A stretch of 64,000 nucleotides of DNA from Symbiodinium natans (Eukaryota > Sar > Dinophyceae > Suessiales > Symbiodiniaceae), in the NCBI GenBank assembly GCA_905221605.1, contig CAJNDS010002344.1, positions 401,383 through 465,382 on the forward strand, in the 5' to 3' direction. A model generated the notes under the pieces. The model was not told the DNA's origin. It worked only from the letters and a program-made list of their open reading frames with translations, and did not search any database. Below are positions 37,936-48,145 of this stretch, one piece after another. The translations under genes and the position numbers were made by a program. Every line of letters starts with the position of its first letter. Position 1 is the stretch's first letter.

Positions 37936-38070
37936 TACAAGTGAGAGCTTGGCCAGGGCAGGCGTAGTATGTAAGGATGTGAAGAGTGCGTAGGGTGCAG
38001 ACGCTAGCAAGGCCCAGTCAAGGATTCCACTGCTTGGGGCAGGCATCCGAGTTCTGGATGTTGGGTAGGT

Positions 38071-38174
38071 CTTGGGATGCTCCCCCTTGTACTGAGAGTC
38101 CTGAATAGGGATTAGAGTTCCCCCTACTAGAAGCCCTATTTAAGGACTGTTAGTATAAGGGGGAACATCCCAAG
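38071..38174. mobile_element. MITE-like element (GGGATGTTCCCCC family)
   Basis: Ends CTTGGGATGCTCCCCCTTGT / AAGGGGGAACATCCCAAG with flanking GGTC on both sides. The core carries AGAGTTCCCCCTACTAGAA. Confidence 0.85.
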
Positions 38175-39051
38175 GTCGGTCCATGATCGGGACCATACCT
38201 GTCTTCATCCCATTTTGTTGTCGTCGTGTGCTTCAAGGCCTTCAATCAGTATTCTTAGGCGTAAGCATACCCTAATGACAGCTTCAAGCACATCCCACAC
38301 CTTAAGCCTGTTCACTCTAGCAGAAAAAGCAAAAACAACAAACGAAAAACCGTACAATACACAGTATTCCCCATAAATCCTGCAAGCCCCATAAGCCCTA
38401 CATGCCCCATCTGCCCTATGCTGCCCTAAAAGCTCTATCAACCCAATAAATCATTAAAGCTCAGAAACTGTGCAAACCGCAAACCCTTACCTCAGGAACC
38501 GTAAAACCTACAAACCCTTCAAACCCTATAAACCCTACAAACCCCGCAAACCCACAAACCCTGTAAACCCTGTAAACCCTATAAACCCTATAAACTCTGT
38601 AAACCCTGCAAGCCCTGTAAACGCTACAAACCCTGCAAACCCATAAACCTTCTACCCTGTAAACCCTATAAACCTTACAAACCCTGTAAACCTTATACCC
38701 TGTAAACCCTATAAACCTTTTAGAAAACCCCCAAAGGCTGGGACCCCCCTAAACCCTAAACCCTAAACCCCAAACCCTAAACCCTAAACCCAAAACCCTC
38801 AACCAGGTGGCCTTTCTGCACTCCCCGGTTTTGAAGCCAGCGGTCGGGGGCCTTCGGGCCTGGGGGGTTCGGGTTTAGGGTTTAGGGTTTAGGGTTTAGG
38901 GTTTCGGGTTTAACCTAGAGGGGTTTAGGGCGTTTTCGGGATTAGGGTTTTGGGGGTTTAGGATTTTATGGGCTTGAGGGCTTAAGGCTTAGGCTTTAGG
39001 TTTTAGGTTGTGAGTTGTTGCGGGCTATAGGGCTTCCTTCTCCTCCCGTTC

Positions 39052-39289
39052 TACTTGGAGGTTCATGGTACTTCTCAACCTTAGGGTTAAGGGTTTTGGG
39101 TTTGGGGTGTAGGGTTATAGCTGTACTTATAACTGTACTTCTAAGCCCCTTAAGTGCTCTAAGATGGTGATAAGGACGGTTAGAAGTACAGTCTAAACCC
39201 TAAACCCTAAACCCTAAACCCTAAGGTTAATAAGTACAGTTAGAAGCACAGCTATATTTTGGTGAATAAGTGCCATGAACCTCCAAGTA
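39052..39289. mobile_element. MITE (GGTTCATGGTACTT ends) invaded by telomeric repeat
   Basis: Extended inverted ends TACTTGGAGGTTCATGGTAC / CCATGAACCTCCAAGTA. A CCCTAAA patch at about 39192-39225 breaks the interior, with AGTACAGT on both sides of it. Confidence 0.82.
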
Positions 39290-40505
39290 CTTAGTGGGCA
39301 TCCTCGGGTTTGGGGTTTAGGGTTTTGGGTTTGAAGGGTTTGAAGGGTTTGAAGGGTTTAGGGTTTAGGGTTTAGAGTTTAGGGTTTAGGGTTCAGGGTT
39401 CAGGGTTCAGGGTTTGGGGTTCAGGGTTTAGAGTTCAGGGTTCAGGGTTTGTGGTTTGGGGTTTGGGGTTTAGCCAGCTTCCAGCTCCAAGGTGCAGAGG
39501 CTCTCAGAGCTCCTCCTGGAAGAAGGCCAGGAGAGGGGCTGTTGAGTTTAGGGTTTAGGGTTTAGGGTTCAGGGTTTAGGGTTCAGGGTTCAGGGTTCAG
39601 GGTTCAGGGTTCAGGGTGCTTTTAGGAGTTAGGCTCTAGGCCTTACAGTTTCGGGTTCTTGACCTTCTTTCGGGCTTACGGCTTTGACTTTTTTTGGGCG
39701 TGGGCGCAGGGATTATAGGTTTTGTTGAATTAAGTCAGCCCTGTTCCCTTTCTTGTTTTTTGGCTACAACACTTAACACAATGCAAATATCATTTTTTTT
39801 TGGAGGGGGGGGGCTTTGAAAGTTCCTTAGGCGAATCCCGGCTCTCATTGCACATACCAAGAGGTGTTTACCGTGTCCCAGTTTTTGGGGTACTTGACTT
39901 CCTAAACACCCCAGAGAACTGGGCCTTGAGGTTGGGGAACACCCAACCCTCGAACCACTTTAGTGTGTAGGGTTTAGGGTGCAGGGTTTAGGGTCAGGTT
40001 TAGGGTTTAGGGCTTAGGGCTTAGGGCTCAGGGCTCAGGGCTCAGGGCTCAGGGCTTAGGGCTTAGGGCTTAGGGCTTAGGGCTTAGGGTTGCGCCAAAG
40101 TGCTCAGATGTTTCTGAAGACATGAAACGCAAAATTGGGGATCACATGGTGTGCTAATGTTCAGCTTTGAGGTGTACTTGATCCCCAGGTGTGCTCACCC
40201 GGGGTGCTATAGGTGTACAGCTGCCGATGCGTTTTGGTTGGGTTTGGCCGTGTGTTTGGGTTTACCTGGGACCCTTTACCTACAGGGTCCTAGTAAGTAC
40301 CCCCCCCCATTGAGTAGGCATAACCCTTAAAGCTGTAGGTATATAGGGTCCCAGGTGGGGTTTAGGGTTTGGGGCTTGGGTTTAGGGATATCTTTGTGGT
40401 ACTTTGCTGTAACTTTAGATCTTTAGCCTTTTTGGGCTTGTTGGGTTTCTGAACAAGGCAGCTAAACATTTAATTTATAGCTACCCTTCTGAGTGTAGCC
40501 AAGAT

Positions 40506-40706
40506 ATGATTTGGCTTTCGGTCGGAGCTCTGCCAGGTGGCCCTGAGAAGCTCGATAAACTGATAGATCTCGCGCTGGAGCAGCTGGACGTGGGACGATT
40601 AGCTGCTCGGCCATTTGCCACACGCCACACCCCATACATCTCAAACACAGACACGCATCATATGATACATGCATATGGGGGGGTTTCGAAAATAGGGGTA
40701 CCCTTC

Positions 40707-40747
<41 letters not shown>

Positions 40748-41110
40748 GTAATTTAAGAGGGCTACCCTATTTTGGAAATACCCATATCTATATCTGTATA
40801 TATATATATATACTTTGTATACTATACAACTAAGCTGGAGCGGGGCACCTGAGCCATGTCAGTCCACAGATCCACAATCTGATGTCGTTTAGCGATTTAG
40901 CGCAGCTCCGGCAGGGTCTTGGGGAGCGAACAACCCCCCGTTAGGGGTTTAGGGTTTAGGGTTTATATTTTAGGGTTTAGGCGTCAGGGACCCTAAGCCA
41001 TAAGCAGACCCCTAAACCTTTTCGGGCTCGGTTTTTCCCAATGGGCTCGACCTGCAGAGCATTGGCTCAGAGTTGCAAGCCGGGGTTCGGGTCTCTTCGG
41101 GTTTAGGGTT
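40506..41110 (+). CDS. Candidate exons of an unidentified gene
   Basis: Three open islands: about 40520-40640 (contains PEKLDKLIDLALEQLDVGRL), 40838-40930 (HVSPQIHNLMSFSDLAQL) and 41045-41100 (LDLQSIGSELQAGVRV). A G-run element (40680-40790) and telomeric patches separate them. They may be the 3' part of a gene ending before the DUF445 gene, or its 5' exons. Confidence 0.35.
40680..40790. mobile_element. Inverted-repeat element with a long central G run
   Basis: Ends ATATGGGGGGGTTTCGAAAATAGGG / CCCTATTTTGGAAATACCCATAT surround a run of about 37 G. The same end type (TTTCG.AAA..GGGTAC) occurs at 703-856, 33509-33601, 55400-55490 and 59632-59716, several also with internal G runs. Confidence 0.78.
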
Positions 41111-41168
41111 TAGGGTTTAGGGTTTGGGGTTTAGGGTTTGGGGTTTAGGGTTTAGGGTTTAGGGGTAG

Positions 41169-44100
41169 ATGCTGCTCTCAGTCTGCCTGCGTGCACGCCC
41201 TGCGGCGCGTGAGTGGAGTCACCGCCACTTCGTGTACTCCAAGGTAGCTTTGCGACAACATGCAGCACCACGGCGTCAATGCATCTCGGTAGGCCACTGG
41301 GACCTTGTGTATTTTCGCTGATTCGGATTAAGAGGATCCCGAAACACCCTAAACCCTAAACCCCAAAACCCTAAACCCTAAACCCTAAACTGGGCCAGCC
41401 TAGGTATCAATCGGGCATTTAACACCAGCTCATTCGCAGCACGAGATCTCCTCAGGAGGCTGGCGGGGTGCCGTCCCTCCCTACCTTGGGCCACAGGATC
41501 CTTGCGTTGAATTATGAACCCTAAAAGGGTTCGATTCCCGGTAGATGGGAGTTTGGTTGTGGTACCAGGGTGGCTTTACATAGGGTTAGGGTTTAGGGTT
41601 GGGGTTTAGGGTTTAGGGTTGAGGGTTTAGGGCTTCATATGACCTCAATCGGAATTATAGTAGTATAGCGTATGTGACCCCCAGTTTTTGAATTCATTTG
41701 GTCCCCAAGGATTGGGCGGCAAACGGACTGCTACAGTAGTGCCGCTTGGCTGGTCGCAGATCCGGGCAAGGCCCGTGGCATACCTGACAATTCCCTTAGT
41801 TGCGGCCTTTGTTGGCTGGTTCACAAACTGGGTCAGCGTGAAGATGCTCTTCTACCCCATAGAATACGCCGGCGTGGACCTCTACCGGCAGAAGCATGTT
41901 CCTTATGGTCTTATTGGCTGGCAGGGCGTCGTGCCCACGAAAGCCGACGTGATCCTTGGGGACCAAATGAACCCTAAAATTGGGGTCATATACCCTATAC
42001 TACTATAATCCCTATTAAGGCATATGAACCATAAACCCCTTTAGGGTTCATTTCGTCCCCAAGGATGGCGGCGCGCCTCACGGACATTGTCACAGCCAAG
42101 CTCTTGAGCCTCCCTGAGGCCTTTTCGCGCCTAGACGCGCCACACTTTGCCGCCCTCATCCTGCCAAGCACCTTGGGGGCGGAACGGGCCATAAAAGGGT
42201 TTATGGTTCATAAACCTTCACAGGAATTACAGTCAATTACAGTAGTAGCCCTAAACCCTAAACCCTAAACCCGAAACCCTAAACTAGGGTATATGACGCC
42301 CATTTCAGGGTTCATGTGGTCCCCCCCAAGGCATTGAGGAGTCCATCCGTCAGGAGGCGCCCAACGGTGCGGCGTGGGCTCTGTTGCTGAAGCCTTTCCT
42401 GCACCTTGGAGACCACATGAACCCTAAAGATGGTTTCATATGACCCGATACTAATACTGTAGATCCTAGTAAGGCAGTAGTTTAGGGTTTAGGGTTTGGG
42501 GTTTAGGGTTTAATTAGGGTTTAGGGTTTACGGAGAGCTACCTAGACCCTTTTAAGGTTCCTTTTGGCCCTCAAGGCACTGGGCACTCTGTCGGGTGGTG
42601 CGCGCACTGCAGAGAGACATCTCAGAGGTTCTCGACCTTGAGGAGGTGGTGACGGATGCATTTCTCCGGGACGTGCGGGCTCCTTGGGAGATCCAGTGAA
42701 GGGGTTAGGGTTTTGGGTTAAGGGCTTTGGGCTTTGGGCTTCGGGCATAGGGTTTAGGGAGCCCCATGCGGGCGACCGAGCTGGCCTCCAGGCTGGCTTA
42801 CCCGCCAGGCAAGCACAGGCCGAGTCAGCAGTTGTCACTATTACACCCAGGTTGCCCGCGCACTTTGCTCCCCTGAGGACGTGGCCCTGGCCCTGGCCTG
42901 GCCCCTGGCCCTTGGCCCTGGCCCTGACCTGGCTGGTCTGGCAATGGCCTGGCCTCCTTGCCCACCGTCCGCACAGCGTCCTGTGTTCTCTGGCCCTGCC
43001 TCCCTGGCCTTGCCCCTTCGCGCCAACCCAGTTGTCCGCCCTCCTGGCCCCTGGGCCCTGCCTCCCTGGCCTTAGCCCCTTCGCGCCAACCCAAGTTGTT
43101 CGCATTGCCTTCGCCCTGTGTTCCGGCCCTGTCTCCCTGGCCACAGCCCCTTTGCGCCAACCCAAGCTGTCCACGCACGTGTGGAGGTCTCAAAAGGGCG
43201 TGAGTGCTGACCCATGTGGTGCTTTGTAAACAAAAGAAGGTCTTAACTCCTTGAAAGTTGTAAGTGGGTGGTCTTGGGGCGGGTAGGTCTGCAGACTATT
43301 GCGCGCTCCCAAAGCGCGCTCCCAAAGCGCGCTTCCGTTTGGCGCGCCCTAAGCCCTAAACCCTGAACCCGAGCAGGGTTCATAGTTCGTCCCCCCCCCC
43401 CCCCCAAAGGTTCTTGTGGAGCTCTTTCAGAGAGTGGGCCGCCGTGAGCTGGACTTCCTGGCGGCTCGGTAGCCTTGCGGTCCCCTTGTCCTTGTTTGTT
43501 CAAAGTAACCAACCCCAAAGAGGGGTTTGGGGTGTAGGGTTTATAGGGTTTAGGGTGTAAGGTTTAGGGTTTAGGGGTTAGGGTTTAGGGTTTAGGGTTT
43601 TGGGTGTAGGATTTAGGGTTTAGGGTTTAGGGCCCTTATTATAACACGGCTACTGGGCTGCCAAGGTGATCTCAGGCCTCTACTTCGGTTTCCTCCTTGG
43701 CATTGGCCAGATGTGGATTCTGGGAAGCCCAGTGGTGCCCGTTTCTTTTTTTGTGGGGGATACAAGGTTTCCTCATAAAGTAGCCACACCCCCCACAAAA
43801 GGGTGTAGGGTTTAGGGTTTAGGGGTTAGGGTTTAGGGTTTAGGGTTTGGGGTTGCAAGGTTTCCTGACAAAGAAACCAACCCCGGAAAAGGTGCCCCCT
43901 TATGCTACAAGGTTTCCTTATACAGGAACCAAACCCCCCGATAAAGGCTGCCCCCTTAGCATAATATGGCTACCGGGCTACCAAGGATTTGGGCCCATGT
44001 GCCAAGGGCCTGGACGCTACCAGTGGCCGGGGCAGTCGTAGGCTACGTGACGAACTGGGTTGCCGTGAACCTTGGGGACAAAAGGAACCCTAAACGGGTT

Positions 44101-45323
44101 TATGGTTCATATACCCTACTGGTAGTAGGAATTATAGTAGTATAGGGTATATGACCCCAATTTCAGGGCTCATTCCCCAAGGAAGATGATCTTCGAACCC
44201 GTGGAGCCCGTGATGGTGGGGCCCTTTCTTCTCCAGGGCATGTTCGAGATGCGGCAGCCGGAGGTCTCGGTGGAATTCGCCGAGTTCATCGCCTCGCGCG
44301 TTCTCACGCCCCCGCGTGTCCTGGAAGGCCTCTGCGACGGACAGAGGCAGCGCGAGTTTGCGGCTCTGGTTCGGGCCAACGTCCCCTTCATCGTGCCGGA
44401 CTCGGTTGTGGCTGCCGCCGTCAGCGGGCTAAGAAACTTGGTCGGCCCTTGGGAGATTGTCATATTTCCCCTGAAGTCGCGTCGGTTTAAAGAGGATCAT
44501 ATATCAGGAACACCTCTTTTCAGAGAGGTATAGTAGGTCCAACCTAGCCCTGAATTCGGTTTAAAGAGGCTCACCCTAAACCCTAAACCCGAAGCCCTAA
44601 ACCCTAAACCCTAAGCCCTAAACCCTAAACCCTAAACCCTAAACTAGGAAAGCCTCTTTTTCGGAGGAGTTTAGTATCGGCCCAACCGAGGAAAGCTGGC
44701 GAAGGAGCCCAAGAGCCATGAGGCCCACGTCTAAACCCTAAACCCCACACCCTAAACCCCTAAACCCTAAACCCTAAACCCTAAACCCTAAACTCCAAAC
44801 CCTACAGGCCCACGTCTACGCCGCGGAGGCCTTGGGCATCGAGGCCACTTTGTCCCACCGGCTCCAGCTCTTGTCACCAAAAGAGTTCGAAGGCTTGCTA
44901 CACCCTGTCTCTTGACAGCCTCCTTTTTGGGTCGTTTAGGGTTTAGGGTTTAGGGTTTAGGGTTTAGGGTTTAGGGTTTAGGGTTTAGGGTTTAGGGTAG
45001 CTTGGGGACAACATGAATGCCAAAAGGGCTTGTGGTCTCATATTGCCTGAAGAGTAGCTATGGTAGTATGCCCAATGGTGCCCCTTTGCCAGTTTTTTCG
45101 GGTTCTAGGTTCCCTTCTAAAGGTAGCCAATCCCCGAAGTTAGGGCACCCTTGCGATGATTCCTGCGCTACTTCAAGACTTCAAGGTTTTCCAAGAGGAT
45201 GAGATCATTCTCATCCTTGCCGGCGGCGTGCTTGGCGTCGTGGCGGGTTTAGTCCAACTCTTCTTCGGGTGGGGCGGCCCAACTGCCATTCCAGGTGGCA
45301 TGAGTAGTCTAAGCGGATTGTGA
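41169..45323 (+). CDS. DUF445-family membrane protein, at least 12 exons
   Basis: Solved exons: part ending 41496, then 41710-41950, 42064-42167, 42331-42400, 42576-42678, 43410-43463, 43666-43715, 43986-44066, 44182-44444, 44691-44722, 44808-44906 and 45186-45323. From the Gly codon split at 41496 this gives 411 residues and TGA with no frame break. Two similar halves each carry VG..TNWV.VKM.F.P.E (VGWFTNWVSVKMLFYPIE and VGYVTNWVAVKMIFEPVEP). The second half ends in a hydrophobic helix after the motif VFQEDEIILILAGG, typical of DUF445 proteins. Hydrophobic segments at both ends imply membrane location; the reaction is unknown. The 5' end is uncertain: ATG 41169 opens an Arg-rich leader, and 41419-41496 is in frame with exon 3. 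Confidence 0.85.
41497..41709 (-). mobile_element. IE-1 introner with telomeric patch, DUF445 gene
   Basis: Flanked by GAT on both sides: donor GATCCTTGCG, acceptor GTCCCCAAG|GAT. The element is reversed relative to 41951 (AATTATAG...GACCCC...TTCATTTGG). A TTTAGGG patch occupies about 41582-41632. Confidence 0.83.
41951..42063 (+). mobile_element. Reference-like IE-1 introner, DUF445 gene
   Basis: 113 nt with GAT duplicated at both flanks, near-perfect ends CCTTGGGGACCAAATGAACC / GGTTCATTTCGTCCCCAAGG and no telomeric insert. Excision joins GT to GATGGCG and yields V-M-A-A-R-L in frame. The cleanest copy in the window. Confidence 0.92.
42168..42330 (-). mobile_element. IE-1 introner carrying a telomeric patch, DUF445 gene
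   Basis: GCA duplicated at both flanks, donor GCACCTTGGG, acceptor CCCCCCAAG|GCA. A CCCTAAA block at about 42248-42287 interrupts the AGTAGTATAGGGTATATGACC core found intact at 44067-44181. Excision gives LPS-IEESIRQE. Confidence 0.9.
42401..42575 (+). mobile_element. IE-1 introner with TTTAGGG patch, DUF445 gene
   Basis: GCA flanks, donor GCACCTTGGAGACC, acceptor GGCCCTCAAG|GCA. The telomeric patch is in the other orientation (about 42479-42530). Excision gives PFLH-WALCRVV in frame. Confidence 0.88.
42679..43409 (+). mobile_element. Enlarged IE-1-bounded intron containing a GC-rich minisatellite
   Basis: Donor GCTCCTTGGGAG, acceptor CCCCCAAAG|GTT. The right end is preceded by GGGTTCATAGTTCGTCC, the IE-1 right terminus with an expanded C run. 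The 731-nt interior holds CCTGGCC repeats (42870-42960) and about three 66-nt units containing CCCCTTCGCGCCAACCCA (43000-43170). Frame is kept (FLRDVR|VLVELFQ). Confidence 0.78.
43464..43665 (+). mobile_element. IE-2 intron (TACTGGGC end) with telomeric patch, DUF445 gene
   Basis: Donor GCTCGGTAGCC, acceptor GGCTACTGGGCTGCCAAG|GTG. The right terminus matches the IE-2 family. The donor was chosen because it yields DFLAVISGLYFG, the spacing expected in DUF445 proteins. Confidence 0.72.
43716..43985 (+). mobile_element. IE-2 intron (GCCCAGTGGTGCC...TACCGGGC), DUF445 gene
   Basis: GATT on both flanks: donor GATTCTGGGAAGCCCAGTGG, acceptor GGCTACCAAG|GATT. It contains a TTTAGGG patch and two copies of CAAGGTTTCCT, suggesting a double insertion. 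Excision gives QMWIWAHVPRAW in frame. Confidence 0.8.
44067..44181 (-). mobile_element. Compact IE-1 introner, reverse orientation, DUF445 gene
   Basis: 115 nt, GAA at both flanks, ends CCTTGGGGACAAAAGGAACCC / GGGCTCATTCCCCAAG. Core is the reverse complement of the 41951 copy. Excision rebuilds TNWVAVKMIFEP exactly across the family's conserved motif. Confidence 0.92.
44445..44690 (+). mobile_element. IE-6 intron (GGTTTAAAGAGG...CCTCTTT) with telomeric patch
   Basis: Donor GCCCTTGGGAG, acceptor CCAACCGAG|GAA. It contains CGGTTTAAAGAGG twice and CCTCTTTT twice, with a CCCTAAA patch between. Excision gives RNLV-GKLAKEP in frame. Confidence 0.72.
44723..44807 (+). other. 85-nt intron made of telomeric repeat, DUF445 gene
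   Basis: AGGCCCACGTCTA occurs at 44721-44733 and again at 44806-44818. The left copy runs straight into (AAACCCT)n, which fills the intron, and the acceptor is CCCTACAG|G. Removal yields SHEAHVYAAEALG with phase 0. Interior CTAAAC units could act as branch sites. Confidence 0.85.
44907..45185 (+). mobile_element. Compound intron: telomeric patch, IE-1 fragment, IE-2 fragment
   Basis: Donor GTCTCTTG, acceptor ACTTCAAG|GTT. In order: TTTAGGG patch (44935-44998), the left part of an IE-1 (CTTGGGGACAACATGAATGCC), then an IE-2-like piece (GCCCAATGGTGCCCC...GGGCACCC). Excision gives LLHP-VFQEDE. Confidence 0.78.
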
Positions 45324-46216
45324 CGCCAAAGAAGGCTCACCTGAAAACTGCGCGTGCATGCCTTGGCCTCTGTGAGGGCCTGATCTTGATCTAGCTGGCG
45401 GGGTTTGAGCGTCCCTAAGGGTCCATGTACCCATATGGTGCTTTCTCTAAATTATCGTCTTTCTTCCTAAATAAGAGGGCCCTGAGAAGAAGGACCTTGT
45501 AGTGTATACTTGGGCCCCAAAGCTACTAAATAGGAACGCCTTCAAGGCCCAAGTATATACTTTTACCCTAAACCTTATATAGGGTTTAGGGTTTAGGGTT
45601 TAGAGCAAGGGGGCCTCAAGTCCAATAGTTCAGCAGGGGGCCTCAAGTCCACCTTACCTAGAGGGAGCCTTGTGCCTCAGTGTACACTTGAGGCCTTCCT
45701 CTATAGTTGCTGTAGCGCCTAAGTATATAGATACATATACATGTATCTATGTATATATATACATACATACCGTATGGGTCCCTAATTCGATTCCTGGCCC
45801 CCTGAACCCTAAACCCTGAACCCTAAACCCTGAACCCTAAACCCTAAACCCTAAACCGCCAGATAAGGACCCTGCACCCTGAGGAGGCCACATGGGGGCC
45901 CACAATGGGTTTAGGGTTTAGCGTTTAGGGTTTAGGGTTTAGGGTTTAGGGACCCAAGTGTAGGGCCACAATGGGTTTAGGGTTTATAGTGTTTACAGGG
46001 CTTATAGGGCTCATAGGGTTTGTAGGGCTTATAGGGTTATAGTGATTATAGTGATTATAGGGCTTAAAGGTCTTATAGGCTTTTACGCCGGTAGGGTTAT
46101 AGGGTTTATAGGGTTTATAGGCTTTGTAGGGTTCAGGGTTTAGTGAAAGCCTAGGGGCCCAGAAGCCCTAAACCCAAAGACAAAGCTTCAGGATCCCTGT
46201 ATTGTCCTTCTAAGCA

Positions 46217-46252
<36 letters not shown>

Positions 46253-46809
46253 CTGTTTGTGATTTTCTTTGGGGGGGGGGGGGGGGGCGGGGAGGGGGTT
46301 CTTATTAAGAACTAGCAAATAGTAGGTTTCGGCAACCCCCAAACCCCAGAAGCCCTGTAAACCCTATACATGGACGTACCCTCTAAACATTACAACCCCA
46401 AGAAGGCCCCGAAGCCCTAAACCCGCAGACAAAGCTTCACTTGGAAATTCATGGGTAGTTTTAAAGTATGGCACTGTACGTATCACCCTATTTAGGATGC
46501 TTTAAACCCTACTTATAACTACCCGTGAACCGATAGAATCCCTATCAAGAACTGTCACTAGAAGGGGGAGCATCCCAACCCGAAGCCCTATAAACCCAAT
46601 AAACCCTATAAACCTTACAACCTCATTGACACCTCGAAGCCCTAAACCCACAGACAAAGCTTCAGCACCTAGGGTTTAGGGTTTAACCGAAACCTTATAT
46701 ACAAAGCCTATAATGCCCAGAAGCCCCAAACCCTAAACCCTAAACCCTAAACCCTAAACGACTAAGCATCAAGAAGCCCTAAACCCTAAACCCACACACG
46801 AAGCTTCAG
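45324..46809. other. Downstream of DUF445: repeats and element fragments
   Basis: No ORF is convincing. 45410-45560 shares GTACATGGACCC...GGCCCAAGTATA repeats with 9046-9190 and 37640-37700. 45725-45770 and 46215-46250 are AT microsatellites. 46470-46578 is a partial GGGATGTTCCCCC-type element. Confidence 0.6.
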
Positions 46810-47545
46810 GACTGGCGGCAGATCTCGGATGCGTTGCCCTCGCTCGCCGGCGATGCCCCAGCTGCAGAGGTTCCTAAATCCCGAAGCCCGGCCGAAGCGG
46901 ATATAGTGAATATCAAGTGTGTGTGTGTACATATATGTATATTATGCATATATATATACACACATATATATATATAAGACATGGCGAAAGATAGCGAATA
47001 TTAAATATTTCCTGGAGTTCGGACGCTTTGCTACGACGGTTTCTTTGGCTTGGCAGGCCGCTTTGCAGCTCCTTACGCTGGGTGCCTTGGCGTTTGGTAG
47101 GGTTTCGGGTTAGGGTTTAGGGTTTAGGGTTTAGGGTTTAGGGTTTAGGGTTTAGGGTTTAGGGTTTAGGGAGTTGTCTAGGACCCAGAGTAGGCCCTTG
47201 TTGCCTTTGTTTGTGGCTTAGGTTCCCGTATAAGCCCCATTACGCAAAAAAGGGCACCCTTTTGTTCCCGGGTTACTCTTGATTCTAGCTTTGTTTTCCG
47301 ATTCTTGTGGCGATCCGCAGTCGTATCTTCCGGAGGTGCACAATGTGCAGGATTTGCAGTCTGTGCCACCAAGCCAACCACCAGCAACAGAAACAACCAG
47401 CGAAGTCGCAGTGAGGTTGCGAACCGGAAGCCCCCGCGCCCCAAATCCCACGCATTTGCCGCGGATGGCGGGAGGGTTTCGGGCGGAGAGGGCCACTTTC
47501 TTCCCCCTTCTTGAGGGGCCCCAAACCCTAAACCCTGAACCCTAA
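46810..47545 (+). CDS. Unidentified gene, candidate exons
   Basis: 46813-46870 reads WRQISDALPSLAGDAPAAE. About 46995-47095 reads KYFLEFGRFATTVSLAWQ then AALQLLTLGALAFG, possibly a membrane helix. 47290-47520 encodes a Pro/Thr-rich stretch (PEVHNVQDLQSVPPSQPPA). A 110-nt element (47178-47287, ends TCTAGGACCC / GGGTTACTCTTGATTCTAG) sits between the last two. No family recognised, and joins are not verified. Confidence 0.4.
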
Positions 47546-48145
47546 ACCCTGAACCCTAAACCCTAAACCCTAAACCCTAGATGCCTGAATTCCTGGCGGC
47601 TGCAACAGGTGGTGACAAATCCGAAGCTCAGGAATCCTTATAAGCCCGACTGACTCGTGCAGCATCCGAAGTGACGCAGCCACCACGGTCTTAAAGCTTG
47701 GAGACTCACCCCAGGGTTTAGGGTTTAGGGTTTAGGGTTTAGGGTTTAGGGAAAAGGGTTTAGGGTTTAGGGTTTAGGGTTTAGGGAAAAGTGTTCAGGG
47801 TTTAGGGTTTAGGGTTTAGGGTTGCAGCCCCCTACACCCCAAACCCCCTAAACCCTCAGCCCTAAGTCCAGCCCACCGTCCCGGCACGTCCGCACCCAAA
47901 AGCCTCAAGCATTCCTAGCCCTAAACCGTAAACCCTAAACCCCAAACCCCAAACCCTAAACCCTAAACCCCAAACCCTAAACCCTAAACCCCAAACCCCA
48001 AACCCTAAACCCCAAACCCCAAACCCTAAACACCCTCAAGCCCAAAAGCCGAAGCCGGCCCAGTGGTGCCAAAAAAGGCCCCTTTGTAACCCTAAACCCT
48101 AAACCCTAAACCCTAAACCCTAAACCCTAAACCCTAAACGACCAC

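Larger units (their letters stand above)
35510..40505. other. Repeat-rich region with unassigned exon-like islands
   Basis: Open + strand islands: 36276-36395 (Ala-rich, reads SLRRALCAKASAEGALLPQ), 38808-38870 (VAFLHSPVLKPAVGGL) and 39478-39545 (SSKVQRLSELLLEEGQE). They could belong to one gene continuing to 41.1 kb but cannot be joined. Elements: 35570-35762 (split by a telomeric insert), 35989-36157 and 37265-37362 (IE-1), 38071-38174, 39052-39289 and 40263-40357. 38500-38730 is a degenerate ACCCTATAA/ACCCTGTAA array. Confidence 0.45.

Noticed and set aside
42542-43174. Long ORFs on both strands in the GC-rich segment
   Set aside because: Minisatellite within an intron; incompatible with the frame-closing DUF445 exons on either side.
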